A DNA stretch of 64,000 nucleotides, from the NCBI RefSeq assembly GCF_003023845.1, contig NZ_PYFT01000001.1:5766001-5830000 (forward strand), written 5' to 3'. Position numbers and translations under genes: made by a program. The notes beneath the pieces are model-generated. The model searched no databases. It had not been told where the DNA came from and saw only the letters and a program-made list of their open reading frames with translations. Numbering within the stretch: the stretch's first letter is position 1; every line of letters begins with the position of its first letter. This document shows positions 37,601 to 49,700 of the stretch, one piece after another. Source of the DNA: Adhaeribacter arboris. GTDB taxonomy: Bacteria > Bacteroidota > Bacteroidia > Cytophagales > Hymenobacteraceae.

Positions 37601-37842
37601 TGACTTCATTGGCTTTTATTCTGGGAGTACTGCCTTTGGCCTTTTCATCGGGAGCAGGAGCGGTAGCCCGGCAAACCATTGGCTGGACGGTAGTAGGGGG
37701 TATGCTTTCGGCTACTTTCTTAGCGCTTTTTGCGGTTCCAGTGCTGTTTATTGTCATTACTAAATTTGCCTACGGTAAAAAGCAATTAGAAGAATTACAA
37801 AAATCCCATCCAAAGGTAAATTACGATCACGCGGGAGCTTAA
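34663..37842 (+). CDS. RND multidrug efflux pump (AcrB/MexB, HAE1 family)
   Basis: 1,059 residues. It starts MISEVFIRRPV as in AcrB. Twelve membrane helices are arranged as one plus five in each half, with two large periplasmic loops. The proton-relay pair Asp409-Asp410 is present in GIVVDDAIVVVEAV. LYESWSVPFSVLLAVPLG and GLAAKNAILIVEFAKE in the second half match the HAE1 group. It exports amphiphilic drugs using the proton gradient, together with the adaptor and duct encoded upstream. It is full length with all key residues, and a terminator follows. Confidence 0.95.
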   Translation: MISEVFIRRPVTAIVISLVILLVGTLAILNLPISQYPNISPPVVSIQGNYTGADAQTVEQTVTTPVETQVNGTPGMTYLSSNSTSTGQMSMDVNFEVGTDVDIATLDVQNRASIAEPRLPEEVRRLGLTVRKRNPTIMMVVTFYSPNGTHDIKFLDNYTNIYIRDAILRVKGVGDINTVGEEFSMRVWLQPDKLSQLGIAPTEVAAALREQNVQVAAGSVGGAPQFSTQAFEYPLTVNGRLTGQEQFENIVVRTRPEDGSVVYLRDVARLELGSFGYTRQAFINGKPATFLLIYQSPGSNALDTAEGVYAALANLKKTFPADMDYKVSFETVSVVEVSIEEVIHTLVEALVLVILVVFIFLQNWRATLVPILAIPVSIIGTFIFFIPLGFTINTLTLFGFVLAIGIVVDDAIVVVEAVQHYIDHERLSAKEATRKAMKDITAPVIAIALVLAAVFIPVGFIPGIVGRLYQQFAITIAISVLISAFVALTLTPALCSLMLKPMNLNRNSRGINKLFYKFNRWFARVTHGYSNGVRKSIKAAPLVLILLVCIYVGTFALFRTKPTGFIPTEDEGRLFVTFELPQAASSTRTIAVLKEISEHLRTTPGVNNYSAIAGLNVLNFSIKSNSGTIFVQLKPWAERKNAEQQLFAIIGTLQQKFATVKDANIVVVPPPAVPGLGRTGGFSFILQQRESTDDIKAFEGVVNNFLAEVRKRPEITGAFSFFTARAPGYQLQVDREKVKKMGVSLSDVFSTMSTYMGSQYVNDFTMYGRNFRVVAQADTAFRDDIKDLSQYYVLNRQGVSVPLSALVSHQVTESAPVVTHFNLFRSTEINGNPAPGYSSGQAIQALEEVAAKVLPAGYGYEFSGLSREELSSGNTTIYIFALSITLVFLLMAALYESWSVPFSVLLAVPLGAFGAILALTFLPKLSNNIYAQIGLITLIGLAAKNAILIVEFAKERVDHGMEILAATIDAVKLRLRPIIMTSLAFILGVLPLAFSSGAGAVARQTIGWTVVGGMLSATFLALFAVPVLFIVITKFAYGKKQLEELQKSHPKVNYDHAGA

Positions 37843-37876
37843 AGCTTTACCCTTTACTAAGATTTTAGAATAAAAC

Positions 37877-37914
37877 AAAACCCTGAACACTGTTTAAGCT
37901 GCGTTCGGGGTTTT
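37877..37914 (+). terminator. Terminator of the RND operon
   Basis: AAAACCCTGAAC pairs with GTTCGGGGTTTT (one T-G pair) around a 14-base loop, ending in a T run, about 35 bases past the pump stop codon. Confidence 0.8.
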
Positions 37915-38035
37915 ACTATTTTGGACTGTTACTTTCTTATTTCTACTGCAATAATTTTCTACTGCAACAATTATTTTAAGGTGCTAACGTAAGAGATTAC
38001 CAATACCCAATTACCTTTAACTTATTTTCTACGAA

Positions 38036-38275
38036 TTAGAGAGTAGTAGATTTTGGTCCAGGTAAAATTTTAATTGATTCTGGCAATTCTTTATCTAATT
38101 GTACTAATCGATTCTCTAAGCTTATTTTGTAAAAATAATATTTCACTATTCTATCCAAAGAAGTTTCCTGCTCCGTTATTTCTTTTAAGTATATCAAATG
38201 ATTTAAAATTTCGTTTCTATCTAAGCTTTTAGGATCTAAATTTTGATAAATCCAATCTGTTAATCCAGCGGACAT
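38036..38275 (-). CDS. Small hypothetical protein
   Basis: 79 residues starting MSAGLTDWIYQNLDPKSLD. It is mainly charged and apparently helical (EILNHLIYLKEITEQETSLDRIV), soluble, without a signal. No family is recognised. Protein-like composition and its position between operons support it modestly. Confidence 0.5.
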   Translation of the reverse strand: MSAGLTDWIYQNLDPKSLDRNEILNHLIYLKEITEQETSLDRIVKYYFYKISLENRLVQLDKELPESIKILPGPKSTTL

Positions 38276-38658
38276 GCTACATTTTAATTAAAATATTTGT
38301 AAACTACTATGAACAAGTAACATGCCCGCCGGAATAGATAAATGCGGAATTAGTTTGTATGAATACGGAAACAAAATAATAATTAAAGCAACTAACTTTA
38401 GTAAAGAAGAGCAGTTTTTAAAATGGATAAATTTTGCTCCTTAAGATCTATAGTAGGCAAATGGTTTTACTTAAAAATCTGGTCGGTTTATTTTATGGCT
38501 TATTCTTATGCTGCCCAGCTTATGTTGCCAGATATTTCGTGTAACAACATTCTTTATCTTAAGTAAACCCATTTGAAACTTAAAGGCAGGTTCACTAAAA
38601 TAGCTGGTACCTTAACCTAGTCGAAAATGAAACATAATTACTTTACTGGGCTGGATTT
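38276..38658. other. Intergenic region with a possible 40-residue frame
   Basis: A plus-strand frame at 38322-38444 (MPAGIDKCGISLYEYGNK, ending FLKWINFAP) looks protein-like but is only 40 codons and has no known relative to my knowledge. It could be a remnant. The rest shows nothing. Confidence 0.3.
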
Positions 38659-39069
38659 GTGGGAAAGATTGAATTAAAAAAAGAAAACGGCGACGTGTTC
38701 TTAATTGCCGAACGAATGCCGGATAATTCGTATGTTCTGGCGCAATGGATTGGCATACAAACTTTAGATACCGTAAGGCAAGGGGGCAATCATTATATAA
38801 AAATGTTGCAGAACCAGCCTTGCGCTAAACTATTAAACAGCCACGCCGAATTAATTGGTCCCTGGACGGTTGCCAACGACTGGATTGTACAGGTTTGGAC
38901 CCCTAAAGTACAAGCCTTAGGACTACGTTACATGGCCCAGGTACTAGCCCCCGGGGTTTATGGGCAAATGTCGTTTCACCAACTGCACCAGCGCCTTAGT
39001 AATACCTGGGAAATTAAAATGTTTGATGATGAGCCTTCTGCCCGGGATTGGCTGCTTTCTTTACCATAG
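38659..39069 (+). CDS. Hypothetical protein, possibly STAS/SEC14-like
   Basis: 136 residues from a GTG start; an in-frame stop lies 24 bases upstream and no ATG fits. It is soluble with mixed alpha/beta character. Notable stretches are WIGIQTLDTVRQGG, NSHAELIGPWTVANDW and YMAQVLAPGVYGQMSF, ending KMFDDEPSARDWL. The layout (strand, helix, ANDW, helix, strand, final DEPSARDWL helix) resembles STAS/SEC14-type proteins of Cytophagales, which are of unknown function. The call is from general resemblance. Confidence 0.6.
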   Translation: MGKIELKKENGDVFLIAERMPDNSYVLAQWIGIQTLDTVRQGGNHYIKMLQNQPCAKLLNSHAELIGPWTVANDWIVQVWTPKVQALGLRYMAQVLAPGVYGQMSFHQLHQRLSNTWEIKMFDDEPSARDWLLSLP

Positions 39070-39159
39070 AAAATTTTCTGGTATTAATATGAATTCCGCT
39101 ACGAACCAATTTTATAAAAAAGGAAAACCTAACTTTTATTACTGCTCTTTTAACACCTG

Positions 39160-39960
39160 TTTTCATGGAGCAGGTGTATTTTAATTTTCTGGGAGTTACG
39201 CAAAGTGATGAATGAATGCACGCTGTACGGTGAGGAAAAGCGTTCGTGGCAGCGCATACACATTCCAATTGAGCCTCTGAAAAGCAGGTAACACCCAGAA
39301 GAGATGGTTCTGGACAGCTTAGGTGCGGCGGATAAAGAAATGCTGAGCATGACGTTCTTGTTTAACAGTACGGAAACATTTCTCTATGTTCCAGCGCCGG
39401 GCTTTTACTTGCTCCAACTGCTGGCGACTGACTGATCAGCATTGCTCATCATGGTGGAGTAAATACAGGGCATAGTGTCTCACGTAGTCTTCTTAAGTCC
39501 ACCGTCCGAAACACTTTCCCGAAATCAAAACCCTTTAAGTGAGTAAACAATCTCTCTTCTGACAAGAGTTCTATTTGGCCCACCTGCCCATAACGACCGG
39601 GTATGGTGGAGGCGAGGCAATTAGTCTCCAGCCTTATTAGAAAACCCACCTCCTGGTTTCTCAGGAACTTTAAGTTCTCTAGTCAGGCATACCAACTATT
39701 CGCCGTTACCCAGTTCGGACGCAGCCCCCACTGCCAACACTCCTAGACTATTTCCTGAAAATAGGCGTGTTTACTTTTTCTCTCCTGAAGGTGGTATATC
39801 CGGAAGTTAACCGGCAAACCCAAACCCCTCGCATCGGTGTAAAACAAAGTAATCAAGTTGATGCCTTTCACGGTTCGATGATGCCGGCCCGACCAGAAAT
39901 AATTCACCATGAGAGTTAACCAGCACTTCACGAGCCTTCATCCAACTTAGCTTGCGGAGC
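39160..39960 (-). pseudogene. Decayed IS transposase (DDE, IS4/IS701-like)
   Basis: The minus strand carries consecutive pieces of one transposase in different frames: VNYFWSGRHHRTVKGINLITLFY (39931-39743 frame), NWVTANSWYA-stop-LENLKFLRNQEVGFLIRLE, and FDFGKVFRTVDL. These are followed by ARRWNIEKCFRTVKQ in the 39350-39430 part, the usual C-terminal block of this transposase group. Internal stops and frame changes break it at least three times. Terminal inverted repeats were not identified, so the element edges are approximate. It is a dead insertion sequence. Confidence 0.75.
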
Positions 39961-40716
39961 TCACTTACAAATAAGCAATACTTGGGCAGTTCCCATCTTT
40001 TTGTCTAAGTACCTTCTTTTTGTTTTGGGCCTAACTCCTATTATTATCCAAATATTTAAGCAGGCTCAAGAGAAGCTATTATTGTTTAAACGTAGTAATG
40101 GATAATCTTATTAAATAATTATGCGGATAGCTGAACTTAATCAAGGACTTACTAATTACCAAAAGGTGAGGTGTAAAGCTGCAAATTCTACCTGAATAAT
40201 ATCGGGGAGGGTATTTTAATTAGTTCATTCGTAAATAAGAAATTTATTCTCAGCATCTGCAAATTTAAAAACTTTTCCTTCTTTTATATAATTGGTTTAA
40301 TAAAATATTTATTTATCTTAATTTTAATATATTTATTTTCAGTATCTTAGCATTTATATATTAAAATAAATAAAAAAATTATATGAGAACTGCAACTTGC
40401 GCATCATTCTTGTTAAAGGGTATAAAATTATTTTGATTTTATATTATAAAACTAATTAACGCATACTGCCAACAATTACCTTGAAAACTACAATCATTAG
40501 AAATTATCATATTAAATCCATGAAAAACTTCTACTAACCAATCTAATTAACAAGCAAACCAATTGAGTATTTTCTCGCCATATTCAAGAAAATCGACCTA
40601 ATCTATCTTACTACCTTAATCAACCAATACCATTATATTATTGATAACTTTTTAGTTAACAATAAATTAGAAAAGAAACTTACAAAACAATTACTTAACC
40701 AGATTTAAAAATCAGT
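39961..40716. other. AT-rich upstream region of the giant surface-protein gene
   Basis: About 750 bases, becoming extremely A/T-rich from 40260. It presumably contains the promoter and a long leader of the giant gene. No TAnnTTTG box stands out. Confidence 0.4.
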
Positions 40717-43700
40717 ATGAAAAAGGGATACTCCTTTATTCAAAATCCGAATCGATATCTCTCTCGATTTTGGTTAGCAGTTATAGTAACCGGATTGCTC
40801 ATTAGTTTGCAATCTAATGCCTTCCACCTCGCCAAAAAATATACGGCAGGGTTGGCAACTAGTATTTTAAGCGAAATAAATGTAATCGCTGCCAATGCCG
40901 CTCCCATTATTGTGTCTTCCCCGGAGGCTCAAACCTTGAGCGGAGGCCAAGCCTTTTCCTTCAAAACCGGTACTTTCTCCGACCCAGATGTGGGGGATGT
41001 GCTGACTTATTCGGCTACTATGTCGGATGGAAAAGCATTACCCAACTGGCTTAAGTTTGATGCCGCTACTCAAACTTTCAGTGGAACAGCTCCTGCTACC
41101 GCGAGCATGTCCTTGGTTCGGGTTACGGCTACCGATAACTCCCAAGCATCAATTAGTGCATCTTTTTCCGTAAATGTAGAACCAACTGCTCCCGTGGTAG
41201 CTTGTTCGCCGGTAAGTACTTTGCCGTGTGCAGAAATTGGTGTTTCCTTGCCGTACATGTTAATTTTTGACAGCAGTGAAGGAGGTTTAGCCGATAAAAA
41301 CGGTGCTAAAATTGGTTTTACAATGGTAGATGCCCCATCTGCCCGATTAACCAGCGATGGTACTGCTGCTTATTCTTCGGTTCCGGGTTATGAGCCTGGA
41401 AAGTTAACCCTTGATCCTTCCGGTACTGGAAAACTCACTATTACTACCACCCCGGGGATAGCTTACTTGCGTAACGGCAGTACTTCAACCACTACTACAG
41501 CCACCAACTCGCAATTAAATGCTTTAGGAGTAGGTGTAGAAACCAGTAATCAGGATGTGGTAATTGAAACTACCCTTTTACAACCGAATGCAGGTACGAA
41601 CAAGTCGGAACAAGCTGGTTTGTGGTTTGGCCTGGACGAAGATAATTTTGTGAAAATAGATGTGGTTTCAGCCGCTAACTTAAGAAGCAATATTGAATTT
41701 CGTCGGGAAGTGAATGGCCTATCGGGAACTACCGATCAGGCAACTACTGCTTCTACCTTAGCCTTAAGTAAAAGTGTAGTAAAATTAAAACTTATTGTTA
41801 AACGCGGCACTACTGCCGAAGCCGATGGCATTGTAGAAGGGATTTATTCTATTAACGGAGGAGCTGAGGTTTCTTTAGGTACTTTGCCGTTACCGGCAAA
41901 ATTTGTAAACGGGAAACAAATCGGCGAAAAAAATCTTTCTTATGCCGGTATCTTTGCTACTCACCGCCGAGCTACTACAGCTGTTGATTATTCTTTCGAC
42001 GATTTTAGTGTAAAACCATTAGAAGTTAAATCAGATAAAACTTTAGCGTTCTTACCAAGCGCCCTTGATTTTTACGCTGTACAAGGCGGAACGGTGGCCA
42101 CTAAGTCAACTGTGCTTTCGGCCAGTAAAGACCAGCCGGTAGTAACATTTAGCCAGACCTCTGCTAGTTGGTTAACTTTACCTAACGCTAAATTAGGTAC
42201 TATCTCTTTTGGACCAAGCAACTTCAGTTCAACCATGGCTCCTGGTATTTACGAAGCCATTGTTACTGCTACTGCCGAAGGTTATGAACCCGCTACTCTC
42301 CGTATTAATTTAACTGTATCCGTACCTGCTATTGCTCAAGAAGTAAAAGTAAACTTCCAGGATCCGGCCACGGTACCACCAACCGGTTGGGTAAGAGATT
42401 ACGGTCAGGCGTTTGGTTTAAGAACCGGCCAATATCAGGGTGAAAATTTGGAATATGGTTGGAGAAAACGCAGCGATGGTTCGAATCTGGATTTATCGGT
42501 GGGTGGTTCTACCCCTGGTAACGGCCGGAACCGGAATTCTACGCTTAACCCGGATATTGATGTGCTGCAAGCTACTTTCATGCACATGCAAGCCAATCAA
42601 ATTACTGGTTCTGCCTTTTCCGGTACTACCGTTGAAGGTTATTGGGAGTTAAAAGTAGCCAATGGCCAGTACGATGTAACCGTGAGTGTCGGGGATGCCG
42701 TTTCAAGCTCTACTCCGGAGAGTCATAGCCTTAATGTAGAAGGAGTAAGTGCCATCAGCGGGTTTGTGCCTAGCGGAGCATCAGGAAGTGCTACCCGGTT
42801 TAAATCGAATAAAGTGCGGGTAACTGTAACCGATGGCTATCTCACCATTAACGCCGATGGCGGTACCAATACTAAAATTAACTCGGCTCTTATTACCCCG
42901 GTAGATACAAAACCATATCTTTTGTGGTCGGCAAGTTCGCATAGCCTGGTAATTGAAAAAGGAACTACCAGCACCAATAAAACTTTCTCCTTAGATTTAA
43001 ATAATTCTGGTACCGACGAAAACTTAGCCGTTGCTTTAAACGCTACTTACAGCGATGAAGCTACTGATTGGTTAAGCTTTGACGCTACTCATATTAACAG
43101 CGAACCAAACGTAATTTTTGACTATACCGCGGCGAAGAACCTGCCGGAAGGTACCTATACGGCTACCGTAATTGCTTCGGCAACGGGTTACAGCAGTGCC
43201 AGTACTTTGGTGCAAGTTACGGTAGTAGCACCGGGGAGTAATCAACCTTACGTTATATCATCTACCCCGGCTAATGGCGCTACTAATGTTAGCGTAAATA
43301 CCGCCAGCATTGCCGCGAACAATTTGTACGTACCCGAAGTATCTGGCTTTAAAGGGGGAGTAGATAATGCTACTTTAAATGCTTCTACCGTAAAATTATT
43401 AAAAATAACGGGTGGTTCTTCCTCCGAACTCCAAGGTGTTATTCAGGGAACCGGTGGTGGCGATGCCATCAGCTTCTCTCCCTCTTATGCCTTAGAACCA
43501 AATACAACCTACAAATTTGTTATTACTAGTGGAGTAAAATCATATAGTGGTGCGGCTTTCTTGCCCTATCAAGCTACCTTTACTACTGGTAGTGTTTCTG
43601 CTCCTAACAACACAGCCGCCATTGAGTTTGCCAAACAAACTATTCCGGGTACTACCGGTAAAAAATACACGAGTTTAACTTTTGGTCCGGATGGCAAATT

Positions 43701-46700
43701 TTACGCTTTGCGTTTAGATGGGGTAATTGAGCGTTTTGATGTTAACCGGGAGACCGGTATGCTATCGAATGCTTTTGAAATAAACTCCTTAGTAGTGAAA
43801 CGGGGAGCCCGTTCGGCAGTTGGATTAGTCTTTGATCCTGCTTCTACGGCTTCAAATTTAATTGCCTGGGTATCGCATTGCAGCGCTGGTTTAACCAATG
43901 CTCCCGAGTTTGATGGCAATATCTCTAAACTTTCCGGTCCTGAATTGGGCAGCGAAGAGTTAGTAGTTACTAAACTGCCACGTTCCCAGAAAGACCACTT
44001 AGTAAATAATATTGTATTCGGTCCGGATGGCGCTTTGTATTTCTGTCAAGGTAGTAACAGCTCCATGGGTAACTACGATGGAACCTGGCAGCGGGACGAG
44101 AGCTTATTAGCCGGAGCGGTTTTACGTCTGGATATGGAAAAGCTAGCGGGTGTAACTTTACCATTAGATGTTAGAACTACGGCTAACCAAAGTGTTATAA
44201 ATGCGGCTCCAGCGAATAACATACGTATGTCGGATGGAACATACAATCCTTATGCGACCAACTCGCCTTTGACTATTTACGCTTCTGGTGTTCGTAATGC
44301 CTACGACTTAGTATGGCATTCTAACGGCCAGTTGTATGTGCCAACCAATGGCTCGGCTGCGGGCGGCAACTCGCCGGCTTCGGTAAAAGGTACCCGCCGA
44401 CCAAACGGCACCTTTTACGATGGTCCGACTATTCCGGCTACCAACGGAGTGCAAGTACAACCTGACTGGCTGTTCCGGGTTAATCCATTAAAACCAGTAG
44501 GCTTTTACGGTCATCCAAACCCATTAAGAGGAGAATATGCTGCTCACCGTGGTTATGTGGATAATCCAAAATATCCTTCTACCGTGGTACCGGATGTAAA
44601 CTACCGGGGAGCCGCTTTTAATTTTGAGTTGAACAAATCGCCTAATGGTGTAATTGAGTACAAGAGCAATGCGTTTAATGGAGCTTTAAAAGGTAGAATA
44701 TTAGTGTGCCGTTTTAGTGGTGGCAGCGATATTATCGTGCTGGAGCCAGGTACTTTGGTGAAAGATCCGTCTGTTAACTCAGCTACTGCCGATGATAAAA
44801 TTTATGATATCGTAAATGCCCGGACGGGCTCTGGAACCAACGGGATTACCGGTCTGGGTGGATTTGTGAACCCACTGGATTTAACCGAAGACGTACAAAC
44901 CGGTAATTTATACGTAATTGAGTATAACTGGAATAACTCTACTGGTAAAACCTCTCAGATAACTTTACTGAAAGCTACTGCTCCATCGGCATTAGCCGGT
45001 ATAACTACCGTTAGCCCGAGTGAAGTAGTGGATAACGATGTAATAGGTGGCGCCGCTGGTAAAAACCATACCATTACCGTGGCTAATACCGGTAACAGCA
45101 GTTTGCAGGTAACCGGCATTGCCCTCGACGGTTTAAATAAAACTGAGTTTCAATTAGTGGGTGCTCCTTCACCAACGGCGGCAGCTCCCGTTGTAATTGC
45201 CCCTAATAGTGCCATGACTTTTACTCTGGTGTTTAATCCAGCTACGGTTGGGGTTAAAACGGCTAAAATCGTGGTAACTAGTGCCAACAATCCAGTAAAA
45301 GAAATAGCCTTAAGTGGTTTAGGTACAAGCGGTTTATCTGGTACTAACGAACCATCTTTACAAGCAGTACTGGATGTACACGGAGTTAAAGTGAACGTAG
45401 GGGACGATAATAAGTCAACTAACATCATTCACAGCACTAATTTTAAAGCGGCATTATTAGGTGAAGAAATTGCTGCTCAAAAATTTATTCGGGCAGAAGA
45501 CGGACCAGTAACCATACAGCCACTGTCGGTATTTGGACCACAGCATAGTGCTGGTATTGTTACCGCTTTTGGCTGGTATACTTCCGGCGATGCTACGGCT
45601 AAAAACGAACTATTCACGGTAGATAATACTAATTACCAAACAGTAGATGTACAAACTAACGGTAGCCTATCGTTCGACCCAGGTGCCCTTAATTTTGGGT
45701 TCTACTCGCGCTGGCCATACTTCGAAAACCGTCATTTATACAGCGAAGATGCTTTAAATAATTTTTCGGGCGCTGTTCCGCATCACGTACGGGTATACCC
45801 ACTTAAAAACGCGGATGGTACTTTGGTGCAAAACGCTTACATTATTGCCACCGAAGAACATATTTCCGGCTTCGATTACCAAGATATTGTGGTAGCAGTG
45901 TATAACATTAAGCCTGCAAATTCTATCGTAGTAAAAGAACTTAAATTCTCCGGCGAATCCCTGGCCTTTAGTTATACTCCTGGTACAGCTACAGCGGCTA
46001 AAACGGTAGTATTATCAGCTACCACGGGTACTCCGGCCGTTACGCTTACTCAATCAGAAGGCAGCAGCCAGTGGTTAAAAATTCCGCAATCAGCATTGGG
46101 AGCTTTACCGTTCAACATTCAGGATGCGGGCTTAGCCGCTGGTACGTATACCGCAACTATTACTGCTTCTGCTGAGGGTTATACGCCGGCCACGCTTAAG
46201 ATTAACTTAGAAGTAGTACAAGTAGGTAACCCCGTGCCAAGCAATGCCAATTTGGTAGTGGAGAACCTGAACAAGTTCCCGGCAAATGACCGTCTTACCT
46301 TCTCTTTGGTGCAAGCACCTTGGGCTCGTAAGAATGATGATGGTACGTACACTCCTTTTAATCAAAATCACGATAGCGTAACGGTTAAAATCAGCAACCG
46401 TGGCTACGGAGTTTTGACTATCAAAGATTTAAAGTTATCGAATGCTACCTCTTGGAAGATTACCGATATTGATAGTGTAACTTACAATGCCGCTACCAGT
46501 CTGCCTATTACTATTAATCCGGGCGGCTCGATAAATGCTACTATTCAATTCATTGCCCGTAATCAGTCTACCCGGGTGAAAGTACTGAATGATACGCTCC
46601 AGATTGTTTCTAATGATGATGTAGCACCTAAAAAGAATATTGTGCTGCACGGTTTGTGGCAGATTAAAGGAGAAGGCGTGAACGAACCTTATTTACAAGA

Positions 46701-49700
46701 AATCATCGACGCTTTCGGCTTCAAAACCAAAGTAGGTTTCACGCACATTGATGGGAATAAGGGTACCAAAGTTATTGCAAATTCCGACGAAATATTCTCT
46801 GAGTTCTTTGTTCGGGCCGATGCTTCTAAACCGGCTTATGCTACTCAGATGGCCGCGTATCACGGTTGCTGCGCGTCTAAAGAATCCTTCCAGTGGTTCC
46901 TGCAAGGCGCTACTACCAATACCAACATATTTACCCATCGTGCTCTCGACGGACAATCCTTACTGCCTTTGAAGAACTTAACTAAAATTCTTGCAGAAGG
47001 AAACTTCTCTCCAACTGGTGCTTTTGGTTTTAGATCAAGTGCACAGTATACCGAACTTGCCCGTAATTCAGAAGGTAGAATTGGTTTCCGGGTATATAAA
47101 GCCGTTGATAACAATGGTAATGTTATTCCGAATGCCTACATCATCGGACACGATTATATCGGAAATCCAGGAGTAACAAATTACGATTACCAGGACAATG
47201 TTTATTACGTAACGAATATAAGACCTCTAAATGGTCCGGCGAATTACTCGGAGTTAGCTGCCGCACCATCGGCCCAGGACTTTGGCTCTGGCCAGGTGGG
47301 TACTACCACTACCCGGACGATTACATTAAACAACCTGGGTCAAATTTACTCCGCTGGCAGCGATCCCGCAGTTGTAATTAAAAATGTAACCATTGTGGGT
47401 GATAACCGCTCCGAATTTAGCGTAGCAACCCCAACTGCAACTACTATAGCAGCGCAGGGAACGGCTACGGTGAATGTAACCTTCCAACCTAGCAGCCAAG
47501 GTATTAAAAATGCCGCTTTGCTCGTGTACTACAACAATGCTCTTTCCCCACTACGGATACCACTTTACGGAATCGGCGATAATAACTGTGCAGCTATTAC
47601 CTTAGTAAAAAGGATTAAGAGTGCGGCTGATGCTAGTGTTACCATTAATGGCAAGGTTTGGGAAGCAGATAAAGCTTTCCGGCAAGGATCCATCAAATTA
47701 GATAAACCAGCGGTTACGCCAATAGCTGGCACCGAAGATGATGCCGTATATCAAACGTATTTATCCTCTGCTGCTGATTTAGCGGAAACTCGTTATCAGA
47801 TTCCATTAGCAAATGGGAATTATATGGTCCGGATGCACTTTGTAGAGAACTTCTTCAACGTAGCAGGTGGCCGGGTATTCAGTGTAGGTATCGAAGGCGA
47901 AACTCGTTTGTCTAACCTGGATATTTACCGGGAAGTAGGTTATAAAGCAGCCATGGTGAAAGACTTTGCGGTAAGTTTAACCGATGGTAAACTGGACTTG
48001 AAATTTAATCCTACGGCTAACCGCCTGGCAATTGCCGGTCTGGAAATATTCTCGGTTTCTGGTGGTCAAAGTACCTTAGTATTGAATCAGCAAGCAGTTA
48101 CCGGGGCTCAGTGTAACTTAGCCAATGGCTCTATTACCTTAAGCGTATCTAATACTACGGCTACTGCCTTCCAGTATAAATTAGGCGCGAATGGTACGTA
48201 CCAGTCTTCACCGGTATTCGAGAACCTGGCCGCTGGTGTATATACCTTCTTTGTAAAAGAAAATTCTACGGGAGCCTGCGAGACGTCTAAAACCTTAACT
48301 ATTCCGGTTCGGGAGAATAACATGGCCTTTACTGTAACGGCTCCATTGGTTAGTTGCGATGCTTCAACAGGTTCTGCTACCGTAAGCAATATCACGGGTG
48401 GAACAGGTAACTACACTATTTCCTGGAGTACAGCTCCGGTACAAACCGGAGAAACGGCTACTGGTTTAGCTCCTGGAGTTTATACAGTAACGGTACAGGA
48501 TGCAGCTGGTTGCAGCAAATCGCAGCAAGTTACCGTAAACCGTGACCAAAACTGCGCGGTGTCAGCTATTCGAATAAATGCTGGCGGACCAGTCTTTAAT
48601 GCTACTAATAACCGGACCTTTATTGCCGATGCTTATTACGGCGGAGTAGATCGGGTAGGTGCTCCTATAACAGCTGCTATTGCTAACACTACCGATGATG
48701 CTTTATATCAGACCTATCGTTCGTCTACGGCGTTTAACTACAGCATTCCGGTACAAAACGGAACCTTCAATGTGGTGCTACACTTCGCCGAAGTTTACTT
48801 CAGCGCCGCTGGTAAGCGGCAGTTTAACGTAGACATCGAAGGACTCCGTAAATTAACCAACTACGATATTTTTGCGAAAGCCGGCGGATTACGGATTGCT
48901 ATACAGGAAACCTTCCAGGTAACCGTAACGGATGGAGTATTGAATATTGACTTTACCAGCGGTGCCGTGAACTTGCCAGCTTTAGCAGCTATTGAAGTGG
49001 TAGCTACCACCACCAGCACGAACCAGGCACCGGTATTAACTGCCATTGGTAATAAATCGGTAATCACAGGCCAGGAGCTTACTTTTACCGCTAGCGCCAC
49101 GGATGCGGATGCCAACCAGACGAAAGCTTATTCCTTAGTAGATGCCCCAAGTGGAGCCGTTATCAATGCTTCCACCGGTGTGTTCAACTGGACGGCAGTT
49201 ACCGCAGGTACGTACACCTTTACCGTAAAAGTAACGGATAACGGCTCCCCAGCATTATCGGATGACGAACAGATTACCGTAACGGTAAATGATAACGTAG
49301 AGGTAAACCAAGCTCCGGTATTAGCAGAAATTGGTAACAAAACAACTAATGTAAACCAAACTCTTACCTTTACCGCTAATGCCACCGATGCAGATGTAAA
49401 TCAAGTAAAAGCATACTCTTTAGTAGATGCCCCAACGGATGCCGTTATCAATGCTTCAACGGGTGTCTTTACTTGGACTCCTACAACAGCCGGAACGTTT
49501 ACCTTTACGGTAAGAGTAACGGATAATGGCTCACCAGCATTATCTGATGAGAAACCAGTTACTGTAACAGTAAACACTATTTCTGCTGAAGCTATCCGAA
49601 TAAATGCCGGCGGTCCTGCCTTCAACGCTACCAATAACCGGACATTTATGGCGGATGCGTACTACGGAGGGGTGGATAGAGTAGGAGCTCCGGTTACAGT

